Assembly: GCA_029261405.1 (NCBI GenBank)
Contig: JAJDBK010000069.1
Coordinates: 1 to 54,468 of the forward strand
Direction of reading: 5' to 3'
From: Nitrospinaceae bacterium
GTDB lineage: Bacteria; Nitrospinota_A; UBA7883; JAJDBK01
Length of the DNA stretch: 54,468 bases
This document shows, in pieces, positions 1 to 8,781 of the stretch (position 1 is its first letter; the number at the start of each line of letters is the position of its first letter). A model generated the notes under the pieces. The model saw nothing but the letters and a program-made list of their open reading frames with translations, did not search any database and was not told where the DNA came from. The position numbers were made by a program, and so were the translations under genes.

Positions 1-56
1 TTTACCATTTGCCCTCGACCAATCGGTGTTAATCGGGCATTCTTATGAATGTTCAT
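1..56 (-). mobile_element. IS481-type transposase, N-terminal piece cut by window edge
   Basis: The minus strand reads ATG at 56-54 and then MNIHKNARLTPIGRGQMV, which resembles the conserved start of IS481-family transposases (MN-HKNARLTP). The codons stay open to base 1, so the rest lies outside the window. An AAGGA ribosome site sits about 7 bases upstream of the ATG. A C-terminal fragment of the same kind of transposase lies at the other end of the window (53817-54110). Whether this copy is intact cannot be seen. Confidence 0.7.
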
Positions 57-142
57 GCGGAGTTCCTTTTGCAATGATATGAGATCGATACCCATAGCAT
101 CGCTCAAATACTCCGTGTGGACAACCTATTGCAACTTCACAC

Positions 143-1180
143 CTAGAGTCCGGAGAGTTTTGTTCTGTAGGTTATGTTGTCCGGGTCGGATACGCGGTAG
201 TAGAGATAGAGGCTACCGTCAATATCGAGTAGTTCCGGTCCGTCGTAGCCGTATCCTGTGACCGGATTCTGTAGCAGAGGGCCTTTCTCCCAGATTCGCC
301 AGTTATCGCCAGGGGTGCGTGATTTGGCTATGGTTGTTCCCCACCAGGCGTCCGCGAAGTCGAGGGTTATAGCCGGGTGGGAGCTTATTTCGTAGGCCAT
401 GTAATACCAGCCGTTTTTGTATATGATGTTGCTCCGGTACCCGGCGGTACCGTTATAAAATCCATCCTGAACATTGATGAGAGCCTGTTGGGAGACGGTC
501 AAAGCGGTCAGGTCGGAGCCGTAGGCGTATCCGATACGGACTTTCCATTCGTCGGCGTCGGTCATGTGGAAATAGACGTGCCATAAACCATTTTCGTAGA
601 AGAACGTAGGTGTCCCGACATCCGCGTCACCCAGCCCTCCCGGATTTGGCATTGACGTACCCAGAGTGAGCGCGCCTACCCCGTAAGGACGGATGATCGG
701 TCCTTGTTTCTCCCAGTTTTCTCCGTTGGATGATGTCGCAAGACAGACGGTATTCATGTCGGAGTAGAGATCTTTCCCTTCGTAGAGCATGTACCATACG
801 CCACCTGTAACATGGACCGAGGCGAAGCTCGCCTGGTAGAGGTCGTACCACTCGTCACGTTGCAATGTCTTGCCCCGGTAGTTGAAATTGAGACCATCGG
901 AAGTGGTGGCGAGTCCGACCTCGTTGTCGAAATCCCCGGAGTGATCGATGAAATATGTGTAGAGAAGACCTGTATTCGGATGAGCTACGAAGTGGGGAAA
1001 ATGGAAGTGTTGTATATCTTCGGCCACCCTCTCGGAAGGGCCCAGGGTGATATCGTCGGTAAAAGCGTTATCACCCTCGTTCACCGGTTCACAGGAGCCT
1101 AACGCCAATGCGCCCGCTGTGGCGCCTGCTATTTTCAGAAAATCCCTCCGGTTGACGTTTTGTCTTCGGTAAAGGCGCAT
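143..1180 (-). CDS. Tat-exported lipoprotein with GH43-like beta-propeller
   Basis: The 345-residue protein opens with a twin-arginine signal (NRRDFLKIAG) followed by a lipobox-like ALGSC near residue 30, so it is probably exported folded and lipid-anchored. The rest shows repeated blade-like segments, GLATTSDGLNF, CLATSSNGENW and TIAKSRTPGDNW, the pattern of five-bladed propellers of the GH43/GH32/GH68 type. These enzymes act on glycans, but no substrate or catalytic triad can be assigned here. It is the last gene of a minus-strand run behind the methyltransferase (4-base gap), which suggests a link to surface polysaccharide. The propeller call is from pattern, not from search. Confidence 0.7.
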   Translation of the reverse strand: MRLYRRQNVNRRDFLKIAGATAGALALGSCEPVNEGDNAFTDDITLGPSERVAEDIQHFHFPHFVAHPNTGLLYTYFIDHSGDFDNEVGLATTSDGLNFNYRGKTLQRDEWYDLYQASFASVHVTGGVWYMLYEGKDLYSDMNTVCLATSSNGENWEKQGPIIRPYGVGALTLGTSMPNPGGLGDADVGTPTFFYENGLWHVYFHMTDADEWKVRIGYAYGSDLTALTVSQQALINVQDGFYNGTAGYRSNIIYKNGWYYMAYEISSHPAITLDFADAWWGTTIAKSRTPGDNWRIWEKGPLLQNPVTGYGYDGPELLDIDGSLYLYYRVSDPDNITYRTKLSGL

Positions 1181-1184
1181 AAAG

Positions 1185-2591
1185 CTATCTGCGGGCCAAA
1201 ACGGCGTAGTCGGCGTGGGAGAAGAGCACGTTGTTAAGTTTTTCGACGTTGAGGTTATACTCCACCACCAGATCGGCCCCGGCCCCCGAGAGCGATTCGG
1301 TATAAGGGATGGGCTGTAATCTTATCTCTTCCGGGTAAGGGCTCAAGTATTCGATCCGCACGTCGCTGTAACCTATCCGCTCCAGAGCAAAACGCAAGGC
1401 GAAAGGGTGGATCGGTTTGTTGTGGGTGATATCGACATAAAACGCGCCGCAAAATGTCGCAAGACAAGCCGGGTTAACCGTTTCGGCCACCACTAACCCT
1501 CCCGGCCTCAGCTTGTCAATTGCCAGCGTAAAAAATTCAATCATCTTTTCGGTGGGAAGATGTTCGATGAACTGCACCGCCGACACTCCTCCCAAAGAGC
1601 CATTCTCAAGTTTTCCGATATGAAGAAGGGCGTCATCAGTTTCCGCTTTCAGTCCCAGCTCGCGACACTTTTCCACCATCGTTTCGTTGATGTCGATCCC
1701 TCTGGCTTCCATACCCGCGTCCCGGAAAAGCTCCAGTAGCTCCCCTCTACCGCAACCTACGTCAAGCAGGTCGGTCAGACCTTCAAACCAGGTGGTATAG
1801 ACTTTCAGTCGTTCCCGAATCTCTTCGCGCGAACCTCGATGCAGGTTTTCGAACTTCACATAATCTTGTGAGTCGAGTCTCTCTATCTCCTTTTTCGCCA
1901 CCGCAACGTCGTTGGCGGAAGGGCCGTTTTCGATTTTTTCAAGAAGCGTAACAATACGCCTTTTGAGGAAAATCCCCTGCCGGTCGGTATCATCCAGCGC
2001 CGATGTCAATCTTTTGACCTGAGAGGCGAGATCGACACCATTCTCTTCGGCTGACTCAAGCCGCGCAGTAAAATCTTCCGAAGCGTCTTCGAGCCTCCAC
2101 ATCCTCCTGCCAAGACCGTTCTGGCGGACAGACATCCTCTTGATCTCATCTTCGGCTTTGACCAGCGCCTCGAATGTTTTGTTTAGCGTCCTGACAAGGC
2201 TGGCGTTGAACTGCGCCTGATGTATAAGGGAGATGTTTAAAGCCGGTTGAATTATCTTCCGGTACGCCCGTTTGTAGAGTTTGGTGATAGCCCCGACAAT
2301 GCCACCCCTTGGAGACTCCACATCGATCGGCCTGATGGTGTCCCATCGATCGTTTATCTCGCCGTAAAGGTTTGTCAGTTCAGTTCGCTCGTCTTCTGTC
2401 GAAACCACCGGCGTCGGCGCGTCCACCTCGGCGAGTTTCATCTTTTTCACATGGGACAGTTCCTTGTCATCGTAGAAACCGTGGGCCATCTTTTCGTGGA
2501 TTCTGCTCTTTATTGTTTTGCCCAGAGCGGACATATTGGGGTCGTCCTGGCGGGTTACCAGAGGAGTTTCGTTATCTTCTTTACCAGTCAT
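1185..2591 (-). CDS. SAM-dependent methyltransferase with long coiled-coil N-terminus
   Basis: The 468-residue protein has a class I methyltransferase domain in its C-terminal half. Motif I reads LLDVGCGRGELLELF, with the acidic end of strand 2 at ARGIDIN and a later QFIEHLP segment. About the first 250 residues are charged and predicted coiled coil (for example residues 140-240), with a short hydrophobic IIQPALNISLIHQ stretch. The arrangement resembles methyltransferases that act on O-antigen or other surface glycans, but the acceptor is unknown. Its ATG overlaps the upstream thioesterase stop as ATGA, so the two are probably translationally coupled. Confidence 0.8.
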   Translation of the reverse strand: MTGKEDNETPLVTRQDDPNMSALGKTIKSRIHEKMAHGFYDDKELSHVKKMKLAEVDAPTPVVSTEDERTELTNLYGEINDRWDTIRPIDVESPRGGIVGAITKLYKRAYRKIIQPALNISLIHQAQFNASLVRTLNKTFEALVKAEDEIKRMSVRQNGLGRRMWRLEDASEDFTARLESAEENGVDLASQVKRLTSALDDTDRQGIFLKRRIVTLLEKIENGPSANDVAVAKKEIERLDSQDYVKFENLHRGSREEIRERLKVYTTWFEGLTDLLDVGCGRGELLELFRDAGMEARGIDINETMVEKCRELGLKAETDDALLHIGKLENGSLGGVSAVQFIEHLPTEKMIEFFTLAIDKLRPGGLVVAETVNPACLATFCGAFYVDITHNKPIHPFALRFALERIGYSDVRIEYLSPYPEEIRLQPIPYTESLSGAGADLVVEYNLNVEKLNNVLFSHADYAVLARR

Positions 2592-2989
2592 CTTTCGGGT
2601 CCAAGCTTGCCGACTATCGCTGTGGGTATTCTTTGGGGTCTCATTTTTTCATTCAGGCAGGCCATATCTGTTTCGCCCGTTACAACGGTCCTTCGTTCCT
2701 CACCGACAGTTATTGTGTAGGAAAAATTCAGCCTGACACCGTTTGTCGGGGCGAGAGTTGTTGTCACCAAAAGCCTGTCGCCATAGACGGCTGGGCTTTT
2801 GTAGAAAACCTCCGCCCGGATCACAGCGAAGGTTACACCGTCTTTCGCCCACGCCACCGGATCGACATCGAGAGTTCGCAATAACTCCGTTCTGCCGCGC
2901 TCAAAATAGTTGAGATAATTGGCGTAGTATACTACGCCACCGCAGTCGGTGTCCTCGTAATAAATATCTATTTCGACGCTACCTGTCAT
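2588..2989 (-). CDS. ybgC: YbgC/4-hydroxybenzoyl-CoA-type acyl-CoA thioesterase
   Basis: A hot-dog-fold thioesterase. The family signature is near the N-terminus: YYEDTDCGGVVYYANYL includes the catalytic Asp of the DT/DC-G-V-Y-NY motif, and it is followed by FERGRTELL. From the ATG at 2989 the protein is 133 residues, normal for YbgC. A longer reading frame starting at 3052 would add 21 residues unlike the family and run deep inside mazG, so the inner start is preferred. It overlaps the mazG stop by 11 bases. YbgC proteins hydrolyse acyl-CoA or acyl-ACP and often sit with tol-pal genes. No tol-pal genes are visible here. Confidence 0.85.
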   Translation of the reverse strand: MTGSVEIDIYYEDTDCGGVVYYANYLNYFERGRTELLRTLDVDPVAWAKDGVTFAVIRAEVFYKSPAVYGDRLLVTTTLAPTNGVRLNFSYTITVGEERRTVVTGETDMACLNEKMRPQRIPTAIVGKLGPER

Positions 2990-3776
2990 TCTGAACTTCC
3001 CTTTTCGACTCGACCCAAAGCTCTTCCATTCGATCAATACCGGTTTCATCAAGAGACGAGCCTGACTCTTCGATCTTTTTCTCTATATAAGCGAAACGTT
3101 CCCTGAACTTGGCGATACTCTTGTTGAGGGAGCGTTCCGGGTCTATTTTAAGGAAACGGGCGACGTTTACCATACTAAAGAGGAGATCACCCATCTCATC
3201 TTCAATATCTTTACGCTCACCGGCCCTGACTGCCTCATCGAGTTCCCCGATCTCCTCGTGGAGCTTTTCGAGAGGGCCGTCTATGTTCTTCCAGTCAAAT
3301 CCCGCATGAGCCGCTTTCTTCTGGATCTTCATCGCTTTAAGCAGAGCGGGCATACTTTTTGGTACGCCGGAAAGGGCGGAGGTTCGGTCCGGTCCTGTTT
3401 TTTCGCTCTTTTTTATCTCTTCCCACTGGGCGATTACCTCTCCGGGCGTGTCGGCTGTCGATTCTGCGAAGACATGAGGGTGCCGCCTGACAAGTTTGTC
3501 ACTTATCGCCTTGCATACGTCTTCTATAGTGAATCCCCCCTTTTCAGAGGAGAGTTGCGAGTGGAAAACGACCTGGAGCAGAAGATCACCCAGCTCGTCG
3601 GCAAGATGTTTCTCATCTTTGGAATCAATAGCTTCGATCACCTCGTAGGTTTCTTCCACCAGATAGGGCGCGAGGGTTTCGTGGGTCTGCTCCCGGTCCC
3701 ACGGACAGCCGTCAGGCCCCCGGAGGTCGGCCATGATCTTTACAAGACGTTCAAATTGCGATGACATAGAGTGCAC
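2979..3776 (-). CDS. mazG: Nucleoside triphosphate pyrophosphohydrolase MazG
   Basis: A 265-residue all-alpha NTP pyrophosphatase with two MazG domains. It hydrolyses NTPs to NMP and pyrophosphate as house-cleaning. The first domain begins LRGPDGCPWDREQTHETL and carries the metal-binding EETYEVIEAID and DELGDLLLQVVFH motifs. The second has EEIGELDEAV and EDEMGDLLFSMVNVARFL. Both EExxE...DExxD sets look complete. Two possible ATGs, at 3776 and 3767, precede the SQFERLVKIM start, and neither can be excluded. It heads the minus-strand run with the thioesterase and methyltransferase. Confidence 0.93.
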   Translation of the reverse strand: MHSMSSQFERLVKIMADLRGPDGCPWDREQTHETLAPYLVEETYEVIEAIDSKDEKHLADELGDLLLQVVFHSQLSSEKGGFTIEDVCKAISDKLVRRHPHVFAESTADTPGEVIAQWEEIKKSEKTGPDRTSALSGVPKSMPALLKAMKIQKKAAHAGFDWKNIDGPLEKLHEEIGELDEAVRAGERKDIEDEMGDLLFSMVNVARFLKIDPERSLNKSIAKFRERFAYIEKKIEESGSSLDETGIDRMEELWVESKREVQNDR

Positions 3777-3883
3777 GATTGTAGTTCCCCGTCAAAACCA
3801 GGTCAAGTCCGGGATCAGAATGATACTTGACGCTTGGAGCTGGACCGTGCTATTTATTCCCATTTCCCCGCACAGGAACAACA

Positions 3884-5224
3884 ATGAAAAATGCCGTATT
3901 CGCGTTTATATTTCTAACGGTTATAGCCATTGCAGGCAACGCCACCGCTATTCCCGCATTCTCCAAAAAATACGAAGCGCCCTGCTCCCTTTGTCACACC
4001 GTATGGCCGAAACTGAACACCGAAGGATTTCGATTCAAACTGAACGGTTTTCAGTTGCCAAACTCCGAGGATGGTGGTGAAACGAGCAAGTTTGCGCCGA
4101 GCGATAGCCTCTTTCTCGATATAGGTAACGCAAGCCCCCCCATTTCGGTCATGCTGGAGGGTGGGGTCACGGTTATTCAACCGGGTAGCGGCCCCGAAAA
4201 CGATCAACAGGACAATATATTCTGCTGTGTCACCGGAAACACAATAACCGCCATGATGGGTGGAACCATCGGTCCGAATATCGGTTATTATTTCGCACTA
4301 CCGTGGGGGAAACAAGACGCTAATCAGGCGTACCTGCGTTTCGTAAACGCTTTCTCTCCGGGTCTTGCAAGTGTGGATCTGGGTGTTATGAAAGTCGTGG
4401 ACAACGACGTAGTACCCCATGACAGGAACTTTATCGGAGCGTCGAGTATCGCCCTGCTTGGTCATCCGTACAATAACAACGGTAACCAGGTCGGCATGAC
4501 CGCCGCTGGATACGACACAGGAGCGAGAATATACGGTCAGCCCGGTTACGGTAAGTTCTATTACGAAGTCGGTTTTTTTACTGGTAACCAGATTACCGGC
4601 GCCGCCGAGAACGACAGCTCGCTTGCTTACACATTCATGGGAAGACTCGACCTTGCGCAACTCTCCTTCTCCCTTCGCTACTGGACCAATACCACAGGGG
4701 TCGCCGACCAGACCCTGATTTCGGGTGACGGTACGAGCGTAACCTTTCCGGCCAACGCTTTTTCAAGCGACGAGAACCTTCTGGAGTTTTACCTGTCGGC
4801 GCAATACAGGCATCCATCTTTCGAGATTGATGTCGCTTTGGACAGGACCGCATCTGATATAAGCGACCGGAGTTTCGACGATAGTGACGGGACTACCCGG
4901 ACATATTCGAGAAATACCATTAACAGGCTGGGCGTTTCCGTCGAGGCGACGTGGCTTGTGAATAACTGGTTCAGGACCGGTCTCTCATACGGCTACACCA
5001 CTTTCGACGATTACACCACCACTGCTGACGGCGTGGAATACACCACCAAAGGGGTCTCCACCGGACTAGTACAGTGGCGTATGGAGATGGCGCCTGTCAC
5101 GAATATGAAACTCGGCCTCGAACTGCAAATCGACACATCATCAGCCGATTCGAGAATACTTGCCGACGGGTCGGAGCATGACGCGCAACACAAGGTTGTA
5201 TTGCAGTGGGATCTGGCCATATAA
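3884..5224 (+). CDS. Fused monohaem cytochrome c / outer-membrane barrel, Cyc2-like architecture
   Basis: Reading from the ATG at 3884 (AGGA just upstream), the 446-residue protein has a signal peptide (KNAVFAFIFLTVIAIAG) and, right after cleavage, one haem c site, CSLCH, at residues 34-38. This is followed by WPKLNTEGFRFKLNGF. The remaining 380 or so residues alternate polar and hydrophobic positions with many Gly, Asn and aromatic residues, as in a porin-like beta-barrel. A single haem fused to a barrel is the layout of Cyc2-type outer-membrane cytochromes, some of which oxidise Fe(II). Other cytochrome-barrel families share the motif, so substrate and direction of electron flow are open. 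The C-terminal residue is Ile rather than the usual Phe or Trp. Confidence 0.7.
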   Translation: MKNAVFAFIFLTVIAIAGNATAIPAFSKKYEAPCSLCHTVWPKLNTEGFRFKLNGFQLPNSEDGGETSKFAPSDSLFLDIGNASPPISVMLEGGVTVIQPGSGPENDQQDNIFCCVTGNTITAMMGGTIGPNIGYYFALPWGKQDANQAYLRFVNAFSPGLASVDLGVMKVVDNDVVPHDRNFIGASSIALLGHPYNNNGNQVGMTAAGYDTGARIYGQPGYGKFYYEVGFFTGNQITGAAENDSSLAYTFMGRLDLAQLSFSLRYWTNTTGVADQTLISGDGTSVTFPANAFSSDENLLEFYLSAQYRHPSFEIDVALDRTASDISDRSFDDSDGTTRTYSRNTINRLGVSVEATWLVNNWFRTGLSYGYTTFDDYTTTADGVEYTTKGVSTGLVQWRMEMAPVTNMKLGLELQIDTSSADSRILADGSEHDAQHKVVLQWDLAI

Positions 5225-5880
5225 AAAACCGGTTCGAGGTCGATGTCCTGGTATTCGACCTCGACGGCACACTGATCGACTCGAAGAAGGATATCGCCGA
5301 TTCGCTCAACGCCACCTTTCATGTGGTTGGATACGACCCGTTGCCTATGCCGGTCATATCCTCCTTCGTCGGAAACGGTATACGTCCCCTTATCGACAGG
5401 GCGGTAAAAGCCGCTGGACATCCTGATAGGGGAGAGGAGGTTCTTGCAGTATTTCGGGGTGAATATATGGCCCGACTGCTCAACAACACCACCCTTTTTA
5501 ACGGTGTTGAAGAGACACTGGAAACCTTGGCGGATAGGTACGATATGGCGATCATAACCAATAAACCTGCGATGTATACCGGCCCTGTCGTTGATGGAAT
5601 CGGGTTGCGCAGGTTTTTCGGGGATATGGTCTATTCTGGTGACACACTGCCGCAAAAAAAACCGGATCCCGCCCCTCTTCTTGAGGTGGCCAGACGGTTC
5701 TCCGCCGAACCTTCCCGTCTGCTTATGGTGGGCGATTCGGCCACAGATATCAACGCCGGACTCAACGCCGGCGCCAGAACCGTGGGGGTCACCTACGGAT
5801 TCAGGGATGTATCGGAGCTCGCCGACGCGGAACAGCTCATAGATAACTTCCCGGACCTGCTACCGCTCCTCTCCACTTGA
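5206..5880 (+). CDS. gph: Phosphoglycolate phosphatase-type HAD hydrolase
   Basis: A HAD-superfamily phosphatase of 224 residues. Motif I is FDLDGTLIDS with the nucleophile Asp, motif II lies near AIITNKP, the motif III lysine is in KKPDPAP, and motif IV is MVGDSATDINAG. The alpha-helical cap follows motif I. This set is typical of Gph, which removes 2-phosphoglycolate. It starts at a GTG inside the end of the barrel gene (19-base overlap), so expression is probably coupled. Other small phosphate esters are possible substrates. Confidence 0.85.
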   Translation: MGSGHIKNRFEVDVLVFDLDGTLIDSKKDIADSLNATFHVVGYDPLPMPVISSFVGNGIRPLIDRAVKAAGHPDRGEEVLAVFRGEYMARLLNNTTLFNGVEETLETLADRYDMAIITNKPAMYTGPVVDGIGLRRFFGDMVYSGDTLPQKKPDPAPLLEVARRFSAEPSRLLMVGDSATDINAGLNAGARTVGVTYGFRDVSELADAEQLIDNFPDLLPLLST

Positions 5881-5887
5881 GTCGTTT

Positions 5888-6205
5888 ATGAATCGTAGCG
5901 GAGATTGTGTGTCATGCGGTGAATGTTGCAAAAGCATGAGGATCACATCGGTCTTAAGCAACATAATCGCCCAGCACGGCTCTTTCGCCGAAGCGTCGAA
6001 ATATTACTCCTACAGAGGGATGAGAATATTATCTCCCGATACTGCGACAGACACGCTCCTTATTGAGATAGATATTCCTTGCGATAAACTCACAAGCGAC
6101 AATCTATGCGCGCTCCACGACAAACCTTCGGTAAAACCGCTGATCTGCCACCGGTATCCGTGGTTCCCGGACGATATCGAAACCTGCGGATACAGATGGA
6201 AATAA
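5888..6205 (+). CDS. Cysteine-cluster protein, YkgJ-type putative metal-chelating
   Basis: A 105-residue soluble protein with an N-terminal CVSCGECC cluster and a second group CDKLTSDNLCALHD...PLICHRYPWF followed by a late Cys. This is the YkgJ/CxxCxxCC pattern described as a putative zinc- or iron-chelating domain. Its biochemical role is not established. It begins 7 bases after gph and likely shares its message. It ends 13 bases before the convergent phasin-like gene. Confidence 0.75.
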   Translation: MNRSGDCVSCGECCKSMRITSVLSNIIAQHGSFAEASKYYSYRGMRILSPDTATDTLLIEIDIPCDKLTSDNLCALHDKPSVKPLICHRYPWFPDDIETCGYRWK

Positions 6206-6218
6206 GGCTTCCGATAAG

Positions 6219-6533
6219 CTAACCTTCCGGGTTCTCTTTCTCCTGTAGCTTTTTCTCCAACTCCTCAATCCGCTTTTGCAGGTCATCAACTTCCGATTTC
6301 TTGGTCAGCCCCATCTGATCGACTACCTTGCGGGCTGTTTTTTCCACCGCTTCGGAGAGGTTCTTTTTATGCTCCTCCGCCGCTTCTTCAAGCTCGGCAA
6401 AAAGCCGCTCCCCCTCTTCGCCGCTCATCTTCCCCATTTCGGCGAGGTTGTCGGTCAGTTTCCTGAGGTTCTCTTTCGACAGCGAGAGCGCTCCCACGCC
6501 GATCTTCGCCGCTTCCCTGATAACATTGAACAT
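6219..6533 (-). CDS. Phasin-like coiled-coil protein
   Basis: The 104-residue protein is highly charged and almost entirely helical. It has an N-terminal amphipathic segment (IREAAKIGVGALSLSKENL) and a C-terminal heptad stretch (VDDLQKRIEELEKKLQEKE). It resembles small phasin-family or PHA-granule regulator proteins. These are commonly found next to UbiB/AarF kinases, as here (24 bases downstream). No PHA synthase is seen in the window, so a granule role is not proven. Confidence 0.65.
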   Translation of the reverse strand: MFNVIREAAKIGVGALSLSKENLRKLTDNLAEMGKMSGEEGERLFAELEEAAEEHKKNLSEAVEKTARKVVDQMGLTKKSEVDDLQKRIEELEKKLQEKENPEG

Positions 6534-6557
6534 TTCCCTAATCTCCTTTGTAAAATA

Positions 6558-8216
6558 TTAATCGAGCCGGTCAGAGACCATCAACGACCAGAGTATTCGT
6601 AAAGCCATCAACAATGAAATGATATAGCCCAATATTCCGGGGAGTGAAAGCCCGAAAAGAAGGGGCGGTACACTGGCGCTTAACACCATCGACGACCCTA
6701 TTATCATTGAGGCTGTCAGAACGCCAAATACTAAACGGTTGACCGACTGCTCCAGCCTCTTATGCTCCATATGGATTTCGAGGGTTCCCCTCCGGAACCT
6801 CTCGATTATATCCGACATGGCCGGTGGAGCGGTCTCTATAAAATCGGATAACTCCTCGTAAAACCTTCTGGCCCTCGTAATCTTGCGCATTGCCGCAAAC
6901 GCGGTGGCGTTCATCTGCTTCTGGTACGGCTCGATAAGGGAGAAGAGGTTGAAGTCGGCTGTCAGGAACCGTCCTGTTCCTTCCAGTGTGACAAGCGTCC
7001 TCATAAGGGTCACGATCTCCGCCGGAAGCACTATATGGTGCCGATGGATAATCTCCACAAGCTCGTTTAACGCCTCGAACATCTTTATTTTCGAGACCGG
7101 CATAGACCCGTAGTAGGTTATATAGTCGGTAATATCGGCCGCCAGAGCCGTCTGGTCGAAATCCCGGGGAAGCTCTCCGGCTTTAGTGACGGCTCTTACA
7201 AGTTTGTGATTGTCTTTAGTGATAATGGCGGCGACCATATCTTCGATATACTCACGCATCCTCGAAGAGAGCCGTCCCACCATTCCGAAATCGAGCAAGC
7301 CGATCTTCTTTCCGCCATCGATTACCATGATATTGCCGGGGTGCGGGTCGGCGTGATAAAAACCGTCTATCAGGATCATCTTCAGAAAAAACTCGGCGCC
7401 CCGTTCGGCTATCTCTTTCCGGTCAACGGCAAGATGGCTCTTTTCGTCGATCCTGTTAAGCGAAACACCGTCGATCCATTCCATGACCAGCAGTTTTTCA
7501 CTTGTGTGCTTTTCGTATACCAGCGGAATTACAACGTTGCGATCATCCGCGAACCGTTCCTTGATGTTCATGATGTTGCGGGCTTCCCGGTGGAAGTCCA
7601 GCTCCCTCGTCAAGGTTCTGGAAAACCGGTCAACGGTCTCTTTCGGTCTGAAATAGCGCGACTCGTCGATGTAATTTTCCATCAGCTCCGCCAGATCCTT
7701 CAGGATGGCGAGATCAGCGGCTACAACCTCCGCTATGCCCGTCCTGCGTACCTTCACCGCCACCTTCTCACCAGACTTTAGTCGCCCTCGGTGAACCTGT
7801 CCGATCGACGCCGAAGCCACAGGCTCTTTATCAAATTCCGCAAAAACTTCATCAAGAGCGGTCTTTAATTCCTCGCAGGCGGTCTTCTCCACCTTTTCAA
7901 ATGGATCGGGAGGAACGTTCGACTGCAACTGGGTCAGCTCGTCGGAGAGAGCCACTCCGATAAGGTCGGGGCGTAACGAGAGAGTCTGACCGAACTTGAT
8001 GTATGTAGGGCCAAGCTCCACCAGAGCCATCCTGATCCGCTCCTCTGTGGAGTGAGCCAGGAGGTTGGGGTCGGCCTTGTTGGTAAGGATCTCGCGGGCA
8101 AAGTCAATGTCTATACGACGCGCCCAGTCGGCGAGCCCATACCGGACAAGGACACCGATGATCTCCCGGTATCGGGAGATGTAGCGGGTCGCACGGCGTA
8201 TCTTACCTATCGGCAT
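6558..8216 (-). CDS. ubiB: UbiB/AarF family atypical kinase (ABC1)
   Basis: A 552-residue protein of the UbiB family, which supports ubiquinone or other isoprenoid-lipid metabolism through an atypical kinase-like ATPase. Family marks are visible in order: KFGQTLSLRPDL (KxGQ motif, near residue 73), an Ala-rich nucleotide loop ASASIGQVHRG, HADPHPGN (catalytic loop, near residue 292) and LLDFGMVGRL (DFG). Two C-terminal membrane helices follow (LVFGVLTASMIIGSSMVL and LFGLSLPGILGYIISLLMAL). The length is normal for the family. Confidence 0.92.
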   Translation of the reverse strand: MPIGKIRRATRYISRYREIIGVLVRYGLADWARRIDIDFAREILTNKADPNLLAHSTEERIRMALVELGPTYIKFGQTLSLRPDLIGVALSDELTQLQSNVPPDPFEKVEKTACEELKTALDEVFAEFDKEPVASASIGQVHRGRLKSGEKVAVKVRRTGIAEVVAADLAILKDLAELMENYIDESRYFRPKETVDRFSRTLTRELDFHREARNIMNIKERFADDRNVVIPLVYEKHTSEKLLVMEWIDGVSLNRIDEKSHLAVDRKEIAERGAEFFLKMILIDGFYHADPHPGNIMVIDGGKKIGLLDFGMVGRLSSRMREYIEDMVAAIITKDNHKLVRAVTKAGELPRDFDQTALAADITDYITYYGSMPVSKIKMFEALNELVEIIHRHHIVLPAEIVTLMRTLVTLEGTGRFLTADFNLFSLIEPYQKQMNATAFAAMRKITRARRFYEELSDFIETAPPAMSDIIERFRRGTLEIHMEHKRLEQSVNRLVFGVLTASMIIGSSMVLSASVPPLLFGLSLPGILGYIISLLMALRILWSLMVSDRLD

Positions 8217-8433
8217 GACCTTTTATATCCTGTTGGGAGCCTGTGGTTTATTATATCAATATTCATGAGACAAGGAATTTTGCAAATAGAGTCACGGTTC
8301 ACTTGCGCAACATACAGGATTTAATATACAGTATTCATTGTTTATTTGGTCTTTATTCAAAAGGTTAACCGGCAGGCTGTTTTATTCGCCGGGAAATAGT
8401 AATGACGTTGAGGGTAGCGCAGGGGATTAGGCA

Positions 8434-8733
8434 ATGACTAAAATTGATATCATCAACCGTGTGGCGGAAAGCACCGGTCTTCCGAAGCAGGACGCCGATG
8501 TTGCCGTGGAGACGATTATAAGCCTTATCAAGGCGTCGTTGTCCCGTGACGAACCGGTTATCCTGCGCAGATTCGGCTCTTTCCAGACCAGAGCAAAAAA
8601 CTCCCGGATCGGAAGAAACCCGAAAACCGGTGAAGAAGCGGAGATAACCGCCCGGAAGGTTGTAAGGTTCAAGGCAGGGAAACACTTTAAAGAGACGGTA
8701 AACGGTCAGCCATCATCTACCGAAGAGAGCTGA
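8434..8733 (+). CDS. HU/IHF-family nucleoid DNA-binding protein
   Basis: A 99-residue bacterial histone-like protein. It has the N-terminal KIDIINRVAES helix, the LRRFGSFQ core and the DNA-intercalating arm with RIGRNPKTGEE (the Pro at the arm tip is present), then VVRFKAGKHFKE. It binds and bends DNA as a dimer. The arm sequence fits either HU or an IHF subunit and cannot be settled by eye. The 217-base region upstream is AT-rich and shared with the divergent ubiB promoter. Confidence 0.92.
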   Translation: MTKIDIINRVAESTGLPKQDADVAVETIISLIKASLSRDEPVILRRFGSFQTRAKNSRIGRNPKTGEEAEITARKVVRFKAGKHFKETVNGQPSSTEES

Positions 8734-8781
8734 CTTCATCTTAATTTACCACACCAGTTTCCTAAATACTCCTGACCCGAA

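Noticed and set aside
5011-5655. A 214-codon minus-strand frame across the barrel gene and gph
   Set aside because: It crosses two well-supported plus-strand genes and resembles no family.
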